NCBI GenBank assembly: GCA_002633005.1
Contig: NMRA01000118.1
Span: 248,707-312,706 of the forward strand
DNA from: Phoronis australis
Taxonomy: Eukaryota; Phoronida; Phoronidae
Reading direction: 5' to 3'
Length of the DNA stretch: 64,000 nt
Positions 54,001 through 57,825 of the stretch are shown here, in pieces; the first letter of the stretch is position 1; each line of letters starts with the position of its first letter. Made by a program: the position numbers and the translations under genes. A model generated the notes under the pieces. It did no database searches. It worked only from the letters and a program-made list of their open reading frames with translations, and had not been told where the DNA came from.

Positions 54001-54756
54001 GCCAGACTGTGAACCAATTGCACAATTGAACAGTCCCGCGACTTCGGCATTGTGACTGGGCTTTACAAACCATGGAGACCAACATCAGTCAAGAAAACAT
54101 ATTTAATTAGTAATTGCAGTGGCGGTATGCTTTTCTTGTCACATGAAGTAAAAGGCATCAAGCAGACCCTCATTAATTTTGAGGGCTTGACATGCAGCTG
54201 TATGGTGGTCGAACTTTACACAGTAAACACTGTACCAGTGTTGCATTTAAACTCAATCCCTGGGGTCGGTTTTATAAAAAACTATTAAAATAACTTTACA
54301 CTTGGTCATAATTTCCAAAAAACAATTTAATCTCAGAGCAGCAAATGTCGTAACAGTCCGTAAATGCTATAGTCAGATCTTTTAACTGCTGGAGATTTAT
54401 TCAGTTTCTCTTCAATTAAATTCTTTCACTCTCACTTATAATCGTGTGCATCTTTTTACCTGGATTTAGACAGTATCGTGGCTGACTTAACGGGAACTCC
54501 AGACCACCAGAAGGACATCGGCAAGCTGCCTCAGCACCGTAGACTGTCGGCCAACTATAAATAACAACAGGCACGTCTTCACACACTGCGCCTGTCGTTG
54601 AACAGATGCTGGTTTTACTGCAGTGGCATTCCATGCGCTTGCCAGGAAACTTCAGCTCACCCATACTGTACATTACACTGGCATTTGTGCACACCGCATT
54701 GGAAACTCCGTACAGCAGACAATCACTGTCTTTGGAGCACTGAGCGCGAAAGGAAT
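1..54756 (-). CDS. Large multi-exon gene: REJ/polycystin-1-like ectodomain protein, partial at both ends
   Basis: About 36 exons read from 54756 down to 1 join in frame through GT-AG introns and give roughly 1,960 residues. Protein order: EGF-like cysteine exon (residues ~1-99), three copies of a helical four-exon module (~100-809), cysteine-containing linker (~810-1092), furin-like DCAGVC/CGVCGG repeats (~1093-1300), TIG/Ig-like segments (~1290-1540), REJ-like repeats (~1545 to the cut end). REJ regions are known from polycystin-1 and sea urchin sperm egg-jelly receptors, where they precede a GPS site, a PLAT domain and a membrane region; those would lie left of this window and are not seen. 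The inferred product is extracellular or membrane-anchored. The start exon and signal peptide were not found. The exon chain is inferred by hand from splice motifs, phase and protein continuity; the exon from 5620 to 5698 is the weakest link. The family assignment is moderate, the single-gene reading is strong. Confidence 0.8.
43..2887. other. Intron 35
   Basis: There is no coding potential. 1450-1760 is related to the dispersed repeats of the 42-44 kb region (the 'aaaaatggc...ggtggc' style). 2461-2561 is a minisatellite. The rest is AT-rich with no recognised feature. Confidence 0.6.
2461..2561. repeat. Minisatellite, ~25-bp unit
   Basis: Four to five tandem copies of a unit close to gcaaccaatgtggcatcag plus a G run. 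The three central copies are nearly identical. Confidence 0.8.
2888..2995 (-). CDS. Exon 35: REJ-like unit
   Basis: The acceptor is tcttttcag and the donor GTAATT; phase 1 to 1, 108 nt. It encodes DYATFDISKVEITEFIEKST and KKYRCVLKIAK, again a Y-x-x-x-L-x-I strand. It joins the edge exon in frame. Confidence 0.75.
5620..5698 (-). CDS. Exon 34 candidate (weak)
   Basis: A coding exon of phase 0 to 1 is needed between exons 33 and 35. This 79-nt segment fits: it follows cag, ends before GTACTG, and reads LFGRFLISS then SGIVYSLDTGA, with a V-Y-S-L strand. Against it: the acceptor has no pyrimidine tract and the donor is weak. The segment is GC-rich compared with its surroundings, so it may instead be repeat-derived, with the true exon elsewhere in 2996-7302. 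Confidence 0.3.
5836..6250. repeat. Degenerate minisatellite, ~27-bp unit
   Basis: About 14 imperfect copies around the phrase attaccaatgagccccactc followed by aggacat. Divergence is high, with unit lengths varying by several bases. Confidence 0.75.
6590..6805 (-). repeat. tRNA-derived SINE-like element
   Basis: On the minus strand there is an RNA polymerase III B-box match (GGTTCAAGTCC) about 50 nt after a GCCTGGTGTGATAGG stretch resembling an A box. The flanking part at 6590-6650 resembles 36010-36090. It is not a functional tRNA gene, because the arms do not pair well. Confidence 0.5.
6957..7350. repeat. 56-bp minisatellite that includes a splice donor
   Basis: Seven copies at an exact 56-bp period (the ggcttgcc marker at 6974, 7030, 7086, 7142, 7198, 7254, 7310). 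Each carries the exon-33 end and a GTAAGAG or GTAACAG donor-like site. Only the rightmost copy is coding. Confidence 0.92.
7303..7497 (-). CDS. Exon 33: REJ-like unit, second half
   Basis: The acceptor is cattccag and the donor GTAAGA; phase 0 to 0, 195 nt. It encodes QYLASIALDPTSS, GRYQLSLTVAKDAQG and KSIIMTMVAGKPPR. The last 48 nt and the donor form the first copy of a 56-bp tandem array; reading past this donor meets a stop within the next copy, so only this donor fits. Confidence 0.82.
7768..7849. repeat. 41-bp tandem duplication over the exon 32 donor
   Basis: Two copies (7768-7808 and 7809-7849), differing at only a few positions, each containing GCGCT|GTATGT on the minus strand. Confidence 0.88.
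7837..7952 (-). CDS. Exon 32: REJ-like unit, first half
   Basis: The acceptor is cttgcag and the donor GTATGT; phase 1 to 0, 116 nt. It encodes GIIEFSGEESSDPNGYSD and MTYLWECSA, strongly REJ-like. The donor lies inside a 41-bp tandem duplication, so a second identical donor follows 41 bp into the intron; its use would shift the frame. Confidence 0.78.
8838..8948 (-). CDS. Exon 31: REJ-like unit, second half
   Basis: The acceptor is ctttgcag and the donor GTGAGT; phase 1 to 1, 111 nt. It encodes GSTTVFTLTIEASGTTP and SVTVTVQSLPLKAVIQ, the paired V-F-x-L-x-I and V-x-V strands that follow each Y-x-W half. Confidence 0.8.
9760..9980. mobile_element. MITE, CAGGGCTTGGAAT family, short copy
   Basis: The left end is cagggcttggaatg and the right end aattccaaaccctg. 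Flanking 6-bp direct repeats are acatgt (9754-9759) and acatgc (9981-9986). 221 bp; it lies 19 bp from exon 30. Confidence 0.72.
10000..10142 (-). CDS. Exon 30: REJ-like unit, first half
   Basis: The acceptor is gtttccag and the donor is a weaker GTTGGT; phase 2 to 1, 143 nt, exactly the phases needed between exons 29 and 31. It encodes RIRIESTIRKPSC and GRVTYTWSSSPARSGVDL, another Y-x-W unit. A MITE ends only 19 bp beyond the exon, inside the intron. Confidence 0.68.
11382..11900. mobile_element. MITE, CAGGGCTTGGAAT family, 519-bp copy
   Basis: Its inverted ends match those at 16747 (one end mutated to gagggc, the other to gctttg), flanked by cttatg and cttatt. It is colinear with 16747-17256, including a minus-strand open frame containing CRRRSPRKAEV and EERKLSTLPGHLG. 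Confidence 0.8.
12308..12500 (-). CDS. Exon 29: REJ-like unit, second half
   Basis: The acceptor is tttttgcag and the donor GTAATG; phase 1 to 2, 193 nt. It encodes ATYTFTVTVTNVFNKSASAQ and TPIITSMASNPENPSYND: the Y-x-F-x-V-x-V-T strand and the hinge to the next unit. Confidence 0.8.
13239..13517 (-). CDS. Exon 28: REJ-like unit, first half
   Basis: The acceptor is ttgagcag and the donor GTAAGT; phase 1 to 1, 279 nt. It encodes DSLKFRANVLKHAGQKYSKA, PVVKISGSATIAQCPGSKL and LQYTWTVSS. The P-x-V-x-I-x-G...C-P-x-x-x-L...Y-x-W pattern is characteristic of REJ modules. Confidence 0.82.
14152..14304 (-). CDS. Exon 27
   Basis: The acceptor is tttttgcag and the donor GTATGA; phase 1 to 1, 153 nt. 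It encodes DCRLAIVSDLPIDRTNLESC and further cysteines (ESCSKG, VKCSF), then ENSILKP. It leads into the first REJ-like unit. Confidence 0.78.
15042..15239 (-). CDS. Exon 26: Ig/TIG-like strands
   Basis: The acceptor is ggtaacag and the donor GTGAGT; phase 1 to 1, 198 nt. It encodes KVLTCSVPDVSKSQKVTVFF and LEYTVYCKAPTILSV, i.e. the end of one beta-sandwich and the A strand of the next. Confidence 0.78.
16004..16126 (-). CDS. Exon 25: Ig-like strand exon
   Basis: The acceptor is ctttcag and the donor GTAAGT; phase 1 to 1, 123 nt. It encodes IVYKRVDSIDEYTISCGE, then VKVEIEFAKETAPPTGC, consistent with a beta-sandwich. It is too short to appear as an obvious ORF and is placed by splice phase. Confidence 0.75.
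16747..17256. mobile_element. MITE, CAGGGCTTGGAAT family, 510-bp copy
   Basis: Perfect 13-bp inverted ends (cagggcttggaat / attccaagccctg) with a perfect 6-bp target duplication, tcactt (16741-16746 and 17257-17262). The minus-strand open frame contains the same CRRRSPRKAEV stretch as the copy at 11.4 kb. No transposase motif is seen. Confidence 0.85.
17529..17754 (-). CDS. Exon 24: IPT/TIG-like domain
   Basis: The acceptor is attgtag and the donor GTATGA; phase 0 to 1, 226 nt. It encodes EFMVIGGGFDADSKCVF, the GGxF-xxxxxC-x-F core of a TIG fold, then KLKCEATLVAGVYELTVKFG as later strands. TIG folds occur in PKHD1 and related surface proteins. Confidence 0.8.
18964..19066 (-). CDS. Exon 23: end of cysteine repeats, start of TIG-like fold
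   Basis: The acceptor is ttttacag and the donor CAG|GTCAGT; phase 2 to 0, 103 nt. It begins with DACGVCGGDGSSC and continues VVSVFPLAVPAGVKQ, which resembles the first strand of an IPT/TIG domain (V-x-x-V-x-P...G). The longer open frame here is in another frame and is not the coding one. Confidence 0.78.
19944..20097 (-). CDS. Exon 22: third cysteine repeat
   Basis: The acceptor is tttttcag and the donor GTAAGT; phase 1 to 2, 154 nt. It contains TCYKCVGG and DVCGMCGGNGSSCKDCDG, the CGxCGGDxSSC variant of the repeat, which also occurs in ADAMTS-type proteins. Confidence 0.85.
20445..20624 (-). CDS. Exon 21: second cysteine repeat
   Basis: The acceptor is cctgcag and the donor GTAAGC; phase 1 to 1, 180 nt. 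It contains DCANVCNGTRKNDTCGKC and LKDCAGTCHPDY, two more units of the repeat, with NGT and NDT sequons. Confidence 0.85.
21053..21268 (-). CDS. Exon 20: furin-like DCAGVC repeat
   Basis: The acceptor is tttcctcag and the donor GTAAGT; phase 1 to 1, 216 nt. It contains DCAGVCNGEAVVNDCGLC, a textbook unit of the DC-x-G-V-C...D-x-C-G-x-C repeat found in extracellular proteins, then ACGSC and DTCAKQCVG. Symmetric phase-1 introns bound it. Confidence 0.85.
21506..21657 (-). CDS. Exon 19
   Basis: The acceptor is tttttgcag and the donor GTGAGT; phase 2 to 1, 152 nt. It encodes KINDNLVRVTYGGIF, then a lysine-rich helix and FGEFQVKNISYAYSS. It sits immediately before the cysteine repeats. Confidence 0.8.
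21658..23563. other. Intron 18, with a composite repeat copy
   Basis: 22517-23385 is a composite dispersed repeat. The remainder is AT-rich, with nothing recognised. Confidence 0.6.
22517..23385. repeat. Composite dispersed repeat (hairpin-tailed family), 0.87-kb copy
   Basis: It starts near cgttgaaatgagctcacgaa, has internal units with 'gccactaagaggcgccacagt' and 'gtaaaaatggcca' phrases, and ends in the hairpin gtccacatataaatatgtgg then gtgcataaaaa. Within it, 'caccaaattttatgaaaatc...gatacag' is locally duplicated at 23070-23190. Confidence 0.8.
23564..23729 (-). CDS. Exon 18
   Basis: The acceptor is gtttcag and the donor GTTAGT; phase 1 to 2, 166 nt. It encodes RVDVFVDVVKAFDSSLL, then HLMRQSLLKAMQDSNLN and WIDYNCEI. 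It is helical, with two cysteines, and joins exons 17 and 19 in frame. Confidence 0.8.
24303..24360. repeat. AAT trinucleotide microsatellite
   Basis: An interrupted run of taa/aat repeats inside the intron between exons 17 and 18. Confidence 0.85.
24550..24906 (-). CDS. Exon 17: longest exon, unassigned extracellular segment
   Basis: The acceptor is tgtttcag and the donor GTACGT; phase 1 to 1, 357 nt. Its 119 residues begin DCSSLSLYYDEP and include VVQGVPYIQVMYPSL, YMRRMRLDSNG, and four further cysteines near the end (GDCATK, SCGTPSQC, with C-C spacing like a disulfide pair). An NIT sequon is present. I recognise no known domain. Confidence 0.8.
25138..25284 (-). CDS. Exon 16: cysteine-containing linker
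   Basis: The donor is GTAATC and the acceptor aaggcag; phase 1 to 1, 147 nt. It contains YWTQAFYYLV and then five cysteines in KCYKKCSVSTARC and ECYFC. A shorter alternative acceptor at 25214 (ttcatag) has a better tract but phase 2, which does not fit the microexon before it. Confidence 0.6.
25285..26585. other. Intron 15
   Basis: No coding exon is recognised. The open frames at 26334-26609 overlap the donor side of the microexon but meet stops or break phase. Confidence 0.5.
26586..26612 (-). CDS. Exon 15: 27-nt microexon
   Basis: A T-rich acceptor (ttttttag) and a consensus donor (GTAAGA) flank only 27 nt, phase 1 to 1. It encodes IREPCVKR. The other two frames contain stops, and the open one matches the phases of both neighbours. 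Confidence 0.6.
27024..27181 (-). CDS. Exon 14: module C, fourth exon
   Basis: The acceptor is aattgtag and the donor GTACGT; phase 2 to 1, 158 nt. It starts VIDCVFRFVK and ends VLKPVDNMIQ, with an NVT sequon. It closes the third copy of the module. Confidence 0.75.
27401..27787. repeat. Composite dispersed repeat, partial copy
   Basis: It shares the 'cacaagggggcgacacagtag' style unit, the 'aaaatggccacaagg' phrase and the tail tatgtgggcgcataaaa, but lacks the head. Confidence 0.7.
28465..28679 (-). CDS. Exon 13: module C, third exon
   Basis: The donor is GTAAGT; phase 0 to 2, 215 nt. The likely acceptor is a pyrimidine-rich tract ending tttcaag; an alternative 12 nt further in (caaaag) is also in phase. 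It encodes MFQKYDGQTF and ends ACVGTD, with an NAT sequon. An upstream extension of the open frame is hydrophobic but would break phase with exon 12. Confidence 0.72.
29007..29189 (-). CDS. Exon 12: module C, second exon
   Basis: The acceptor is gttgcag and the donor CTG|GTAAGC; phase 0 to 0, 183 nt. It contains PLTQLVCGLDTAKLETEL then KMVKALYQL, aligning with LICK...RMVKDLFKM of module A. Confidence 0.8.
29803..29930 (-). CDS. Exon 11: module C, first exon
   Basis: The acceptor is ctgtcag and the donor AAG|GTATGT; phase 1 to 0, 128 nt, the same length as 53269-53396. It contains EMKKIVDLLTQQLPTVFEKA, the clearest match to module B's first exon. Confidence 0.8.
30797..32728. mobile_element. 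Putative 1.9-kb non-autonomous DNA element
   Basis: The left end starts cagggatatac and carries subterminal gggcgagtag and cactcgccc motifs (30818-30890). The right end mirrors this with gggctgggcgagtag, cactcgcccagc and acccctg (32655-32728). The flanks both read cactg. The interior has CpG-richer stretches (31000-31200) and a short GA run at 31660-31690, with no transposase frame. Confidence 0.5.
32786..32928 (-). CDS. Exon 10: module B, fourth exon
   Basis: The acceptor is tttcctag and the donor GTGAGT; phase 2 to 1, 143 nt. It encodes LLQDNLKKMLVYVRLP and ends VKELLKGLG. It lies right next to the end of the insertion at 30797-32728. Confidence 0.78.
33918..35402. repeat. Composite dispersed repeat, near full-length (1.5 kb)
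   Basis: The head is aagagcaacacggagcattg. About three internal half-units alternate 'taggaggcgccacagt' and 'actagggggcacat' phrases, and the tail is accacatataactatgtggg then cgcataaaaa. It is colinear with 46325-47855. Confidence 0.82.
35905..37440 (+). pseudogene. Decayed L1/Tx1-like LINE reverse transcriptase, with a nested insertion
   Basis: In order: FLDFKKAYNTFNLDYL (35920s), then an interruption at about 36012-36465, then RGLRQGDPLS (~36597), QYADDTILF with the YADD catalytic box (~36730), GLHLNPEKSKILYI (~36830), TLGLYFG, LTPMGRIHVVE and IIRGFIWRGKP (~37170). This is the palm-to-thumb order of non-LTR reverse transcriptases, and the wording resembles L1/Tx1 elements. Stops and frameshifts (for example after NEDENS and at 36900) show it is dead. 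It lies antisense to the host gene, inside intron 9. Confidence 0.85.
36012..36465 (-). mobile_element. Fragment of another retroelement nested in the LINE
   Basis: It splits the LINE frame. On the minus strand it encodes GHCNLPQHCNITGH and LCPNCGLEAETPQHLVEICP, the H-x-C...C-x-x-C-x-x-x-x-E-x-x-x-H-x-x-x-x-C tail seen at the C-terminus of RNase H-type LINE proteins. Its right part resembles the SINE-like sequence at 6.6 kb. Confidence 0.6.
37577..37779 (-). CDS. Exon 9: module B, third exon
   Basis: The acceptor is tatttcag and the donor GTGAGT; phase 0 to 2, 203 nt. It starts LMTPSYAYPVRF and ends YARVFGN, with an NGT sequon in the middle. It starts LM as in module A (45662-45885). Confidence 0.78.
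38569..38778 (-). CDS. Exon 8: module B, second exon
   Basis: The acceptor is ttgtag and the donor TGG|GTATGT; phase 0 to 0, 210 nt. It contains KMKDILDLFCKDLVYGALW and KVMDELKMW, which align with the matching exon of module A (50644-50850). The first codon is ATG, but it is internal. Confidence 0.8.
38877..38951 (-). CDS. Exon 7: module B, extra small exon
   Basis: The donor CAG|GTAAGA is good; the acceptor (ctaaaag) is weak. It is 75 nt, phase 0 to 0. It encodes a peptide containing AMCIRNLPPVFGQCAEGQ. Its stop-free frame joins both neighbours in phase, and an upstream in-frame stop lies just beyond the acceptor. Modules A and C have no counterpart, so in module B the second exon is split or extended. 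Confidence 0.65.
39455..39850. repeat. Degenerate minisatellite, ~24-bp unit
   Basis: Many imperfect copies of phrases like ctgcttacaagtgttcccta ('LLTSV' in one frame). Confidence 0.7.
39909..40275. repeat. 24-bp minisatellite, open on both strands
   Basis: About 15 copies of gtgaaagactacgcagtcac plus acga. Because 24 is a multiple of three, both strands stay open: an 8-residue VKDYAVTR repeat in a 175-codon plus frame and CDCVVFHS on the minus strand. With no splice context or initiation evidence, I read it as non-coding. Confidence 0.9.
40440..41010. repeat. Degenerate minisatellite, ~36-bp and ~20-bp units
   Basis: Copies of caagtgccctgccagtcaac plus aactgtccat..., then several near-identical caaatgtccctctctgctaa units at 40895-40990. 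All three reading frames of the array appear open in short stretches; no gene is inferred. Confidence 0.85.
41091..41224 (-). CDS. Exon 6: module B, first exon
   Basis: The acceptor is attcag and the donor AAG|GTAAGG; phase 1 to 0, 134 nt. It contains QMKKVMDMMDKLPHIVSAF, which aligns with EMKKIVDLLTQQLPTVF in 29803-29930. Confidence 0.78.
41930..42025. repeat. ~20-bp tandem repeat
   Basis: Four to five copies of a unit like attaaatgacacgttgtgat. Confidence 0.8.
42230..44191. repeat. Composite dispersed repeat, diverged long copy
   Basis: It is related to the hairpin-tailed family ('gccacaaggtggcgtaaaac', 'gtaggaacacatc', tail caatatgcacccacatgtac then atgtgggagcataaag), with the ccaggcagcag repeat embedded at its left. 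Confidence 0.6.
42425..42830. repeat. Dispersed ~400-bp repeat (ccaggcagcag family), copy 1
   Basis: It shares blocks with 44945-45375 and 51820-52250: 'gaccagtttgc', 'ctgttgtggttaatt', 'gctgttatcattctctag', 'caccaggcagcag' and 'caattcttggcatg', in the same order. A partial copy lies near 15830-15900. Confidence 0.75.
44487..44608 (-). CDS. Exon 5: module A, fourth exon
   Basis: The acceptor is cactgcag and the donor GTAGGT; phase 2 to 1, 122 nt. It encodes KSDNLLKWLTSLGQCEQMRE and continues to NKVLE. It closes module A with the same phases as 32786-32928 and 27024-27181. Confidence 0.78.
44945..45375. repeat. Dispersed ~400-bp repeat, copy 2
   Basis: Colinear with 42425-42830 (accagtttgcgtgcc, ctgttgtagttaattacatt, ccaaaccatcaggcagcagt, acaattcttggcatg). 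Confidence 0.75.
45662..45885 (-). CDS. Exon 4: module A, third exon
   Basis: There is a strong polypyrimidine acceptor (tcttttcacag) and the donor GTAAGT; phase 0 to 2, 224 nt. It is helical and amphipathic, starting LMNMDTVTH and ending NTFSDL. It is equivalent in phase and position to 37577-37779 and 28465-28679. Confidence 0.8.
46325..47855. repeat. Composite dispersed repeat, near full-length (1.5 kb)
   Basis: The head is aagagcaacgcggagtgttg and the tail cccatataaatatgtgggcg then cataaaaa. Internal half-units are as in 33918-35402. A second, headless copy follows directly at 47856-48600, so the array is partly tandem. Confidence 0.82.
47856..48600. repeat. Composite dispersed repeat, headless copy
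   Basis: It continues 'aaaatctgtcatggaacttc' and the alternating 'ccactaggaggtgccacagt' and 'agtagagggcataccagtag' units, then stops abruptly at about 48600 without the hairpin tail. Confidence 0.7.
49985..50345. repeat. Loose tandem repeat of attgaattcac phrases
   Basis: Imperfect repeats of cctaggccgctgggattgac, gaaactggattgaattcaca and similar phrases, with spacing from 20 to 80 bp. Confidence 0.6.
50644..50850 (-). CDS. Exon 3: module A, second exon
   Basis: The acceptor is ttattcacag and the donor ATG|GTAAGT; phase 0 to 0, 207 nt. It starts LCDWMSC and carries DLQTLICKVLSINLTQLY followed by RMVKDLFKM. This pattern recurs in 38569-38778 and 29007-29189. It has one NLT sequon, as expected for an extracellular protein. 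Confidence 0.8.
50960..51032 (-). repeat. tRNA-like sequence, probably the head of a SINE
   Basis: On the minus strand, GGTTCGAGTCCCGG is a perfect B box with flanks that can form a T stem (one mismatch), preceded by an A-box-like stretch about 35 nt earlier. The acceptor stem does not close convincingly, so a functional tRNA is unlikely. Confidence 0.45.
51820..52250. repeat. Dispersed ~400-bp repeat, copy 3
   Basis: Colinear with 42425-42830 (gaccagtttgcgtacc, ctgttgtagttaattacatc, ccaaaccatcaggtagcac, caatttttggcatg). Confidence 0.75.
52250..52995. repeat. Composite dispersed repeat, diverged copy
   Basis: It has aaaaatggccaacaggtggc, gccactagggggcaccacag and a tail-like gacaaacggagatgattgca, but no intact hairpin. 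It directly follows copy 3 of the other family, as in the 42-44 kb region. Confidence 0.65.
53269..53396 (-). CDS. Exon 2: module A, first exon
   Basis: The acceptor is tcctgtag and the donor AAG|GTATGT; phase 1 to 0, 128 nt. It encodes a hydrophobic helical stretch containing FMSELIEKTPAVLESF. Its length and phase are identical to 29803-29930, and its sequence pattern matches that exon and 41091-41224, so it is the first exon of the triplicated module. Confidence 0.75.
53397..54459. other. Intron 1
   Basis: AT-rich; no feature recognised. The open frames at 53674-53895 and 54052-54288 lack splice support. Confidence 0.5.
54460..54756 (-). CDS. Exon 1 (of those found): 10-cysteine EGF-like region
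   Basis: The acceptor is cttgcag and the donor GTAAAA; phase is 1 in and 1 out, 297 nt. It has ten cysteines, including CSKDSDC, CHC and CRCPSGG, in an arrangement like tandem EGF-like or secreted cysteine-rich modules, and ends CLNPG. Phase 1-1 is typical of shuffled extracellular modules. At least one further 5' exon is required upstream, because it enters in phase 1 with no start codon. Confidence 0.75.
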
Positions 54757-54934
54757 CTGCAAGACAAGATTACTCGAGGATGAATAACATGTAATGTATA
54801 ACATTAATTGCCATCAACCATAAACATTCATCAGTTACAACACAAATTGCTAAGTTGATTACCGGTATTTTTCAGTTTTCAAAGGCTTGCTATAGAACTG
54901 CACATGCTAAAAACAGTTGCATAGTAACAGCTGC

Positions 54935-55165
54935 AGACCAGGTCAGTAACACAATGCATTGTATAGTGCATATCAGTAACACAATGCATTGTATAGACCA
55001 TGTCAGTAACACAATGCATTGTTTAGTGCATATCAGTAACAGGATGAATTGTATAGACTAGGTCAATAACACAATACATTGTATAGACCAGGTCAGTAAC
55101 ACATTGCATTGTATAGACCAGGTCAGTAACACAATGCATTGTATAGACCATGTCACTAAGAAAAC
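54935..55165. repeat. 30-bp minisatellite
   Basis: About seven copies of cagtaacacaatgcattgta plus tagaccatgt, nearly regular, in the region upstream of exon 1. Confidence 0.88.
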
Positions 55166-56306
55166 TGTATTGCATAGATGTCAATACCAAACTTTTGGTA
55201 TGACAAAATGAAGTTCCATTTGTACCTTTACAACCAGGGTGTTTTGGCCATTTAAAAGAATACCGGTACTCGTTTCTATTGGCAATTTAAGGACAGGTTT
55301 TTTATGTAATAGCATACAACTCTAGGTATCAAATCTCAACTTGTATCATGTGCAGTCGAAGCTATGCCGTGTATGCGTGGGTATATAGTTGTTTACATTC
55401 ATTTCTGATGTTGTTTCTTGCTATGGAATACAGGGCCTAGGGCTTAGAATTTTTGTTTAGTACAAAAGAAGTAAGTTTAGAACTGGTATCACTAAAAACT
55501 TCTTCCGAATAAATAGCATCAGTATTTTAGGAACATTTTGTATTCTAATGGTCCCTAACACTGTCAAGCAGATTATCATCTACTTGCAATTTGGCGATTC
55601 AGGAAGCTAGCCATGGGCACTACCACTGCCTGACTGATAGGTCTAATCTAGGACCAATATATTACTCCCAGGTCTAATGTACAACCATCTCTAAAGACAC
55701 AATACGATACCAAAATCACATAATTATTTGGTATGTAAGAACACTAGCAATTCCTACTCATACTCACTCGAAACATTCTGTTTATGACTTATCATTAAGC
55801 GTTTCAGAGAGAAAAATATTTCAAAAAATAAGTTGTGTAATTTAAATTAGGCGTACAATTTACCTATGGTAGGTCGGATGCGTTTTTTCAAAGCTCATTT
55901 AATCCCTGAGACATTACAATGGCTAAAGCTACATATTAAAATGAAGACCTATTGAGTACAGATAGCCAATGTATAATTCCTGAGGTCTCAGACCAAGCGC
56001 TGCGTTAATGAACGCACAAATCTCACACATGCTACGTTTGGCACCAAACGAGGCCACATTAAACGTTTTACAGGCAATTATTATTTTGCATTATTTTTTC
56101 ATTACTAATAGTGATAACTTCATGATTGTTAACTCATTAAATGATGACACAAGCTAACGGGTTCGAGATGAAATCAGTCTTCAAATTGAAATAAATCAAG
56201 TTGGCATTGACATTTGCAGTACATTGACCTAAAGAAAATTAGGCAAGATTGCGACAGAAATTCACTCACTGGTAAAGCTAGGATTAATGGTGCTCAGGTC
56301 TTACTA

Positions 56307-56682
56307 ACGGGTTTTCCGTAGATAAGCCCACCCGATGAAACGCCCATGGGCGTTTATTTGGAAAATTATGCCAAATACACACCCATGGGCATTTATTTGG
56401 TGTTACAACTTGTGGTGTCAAGTCTCCAGACAGTGGGGCGTTCATTTGGAAATTTTCCTCTTAAAAGAACACTCAGCGTCAGTTTTGTGGAGCATTTATC
56501 ATTTATAAAAACGAACAAGGTATTTTAAGTAAAATAGTGTCAAGTCAAGCAAAACTATGGCTTTCCATTTACACGCCCCCTTTTTTGAATAAATGGCGGG
56601 CGATTATTCGATATTGCTAAAACACTTCAAAATTTTTGTTTTCCTAATACATACCCATGGGCTTATCTCCGAAAATTCCCGG
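56307..56682. mobile_element. Inverted-repeat element, likely MITE
   Basis: The left end, acgggttttccgtagataag then ccca, pairs with the right end, tgggcttatctccgaaaatt then cccggt (about 20 of 25 matching). cccatgggc motifs recur inside. A TA flanks each end (weak target-site evidence). 376 bp. Confidence 0.55.
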
Positions 56683-57825
56683 TAGTGAATGTATGCTTGA
56701 CAATGAATGAGAATTTGGATATAATGTAAAAACAACTTCTGGAGCAGTGCTAAAAAACAAAACATAAGATGTTGCCAACCTCCTCTAGCACCCATCATCA
56801 CACAGTCTGATATGAATTTGTCATTTACATGGAGCATATCCGCTTGTATTGACTCTCATGCAAGGAGTTCAGGCAGCTCATTTTCATATATCTTTTGTGC
56901 TGCTTATAGCACAAGGACCATACATGTGACCTGACAACAATTGAGAAGACTGCTTTCATTATCACTCAAGCAGCGGAAGTCAATTTAATTTTGACATGTG
57001 TAAACCCCGAGTCAAAGTGAACTAATTTTCACAACTCAAACACCAATTTCGGTTATTTGTTTTCGTTCTACATACTTGTGAAATCTCTAATTCTTGAAAA
57101 TGCGCAAGTTTTTCCAAAGCAAAATTACATATTTGTTTATTACATTTTATGACCCAGGTTGTGGCTAGACATGGCCTGCAGGTGTAGAAGTCAGTGTAAA
57201 TAACAAATGAATTTACTGTCCATCCAGACTAACATTTCTGCATCTTGTGTGGCCAAGTACTTATTCAAGTGGTTGAATGTGAATAATATACAAATACTTA
57301 GCATTTTATAAGATTATTGTCATCTTATCACCAATTTATGTATGTATTAGAATTACTGCTTGATCAATCATGTTTCCTACACAAGAGAGACCTTTGACCT
57401 TTCTATCTACTTCCTGCCAAAGCCAAGTTGAAGATGGCATCTAATAGATGGAATTCTAGCAAGAATCCATGTTTGTTTATTGTCCCCAACAACCATTCAT
57501 AATTTCATAACATTGGTCACCATGGTGACTGATCAACCATGGTGCACACAGAATGCTTAGTCTTCACCTGTTCAGCACACAACATGATGGTGGACAAGTG
57601 AAATTTCGTTATGTCCAAATTTTGCTACAAAAATAAAGATTAAGAAAATTTTAGACAGTTGTCAGCTTGTTTATACTGCATGTGTAGATGGACAACAAGA
57701 TTTGAGTAAGTTTCCATTATTTGCAGCAAGCTATAATCAGACATTAAAAATTGAAATTTGACATTTAACTGAACCGTTCATACCGGCTTTGCTAGTTAAC
57801 GTATGCTCTATTGGTCACAAGAATA

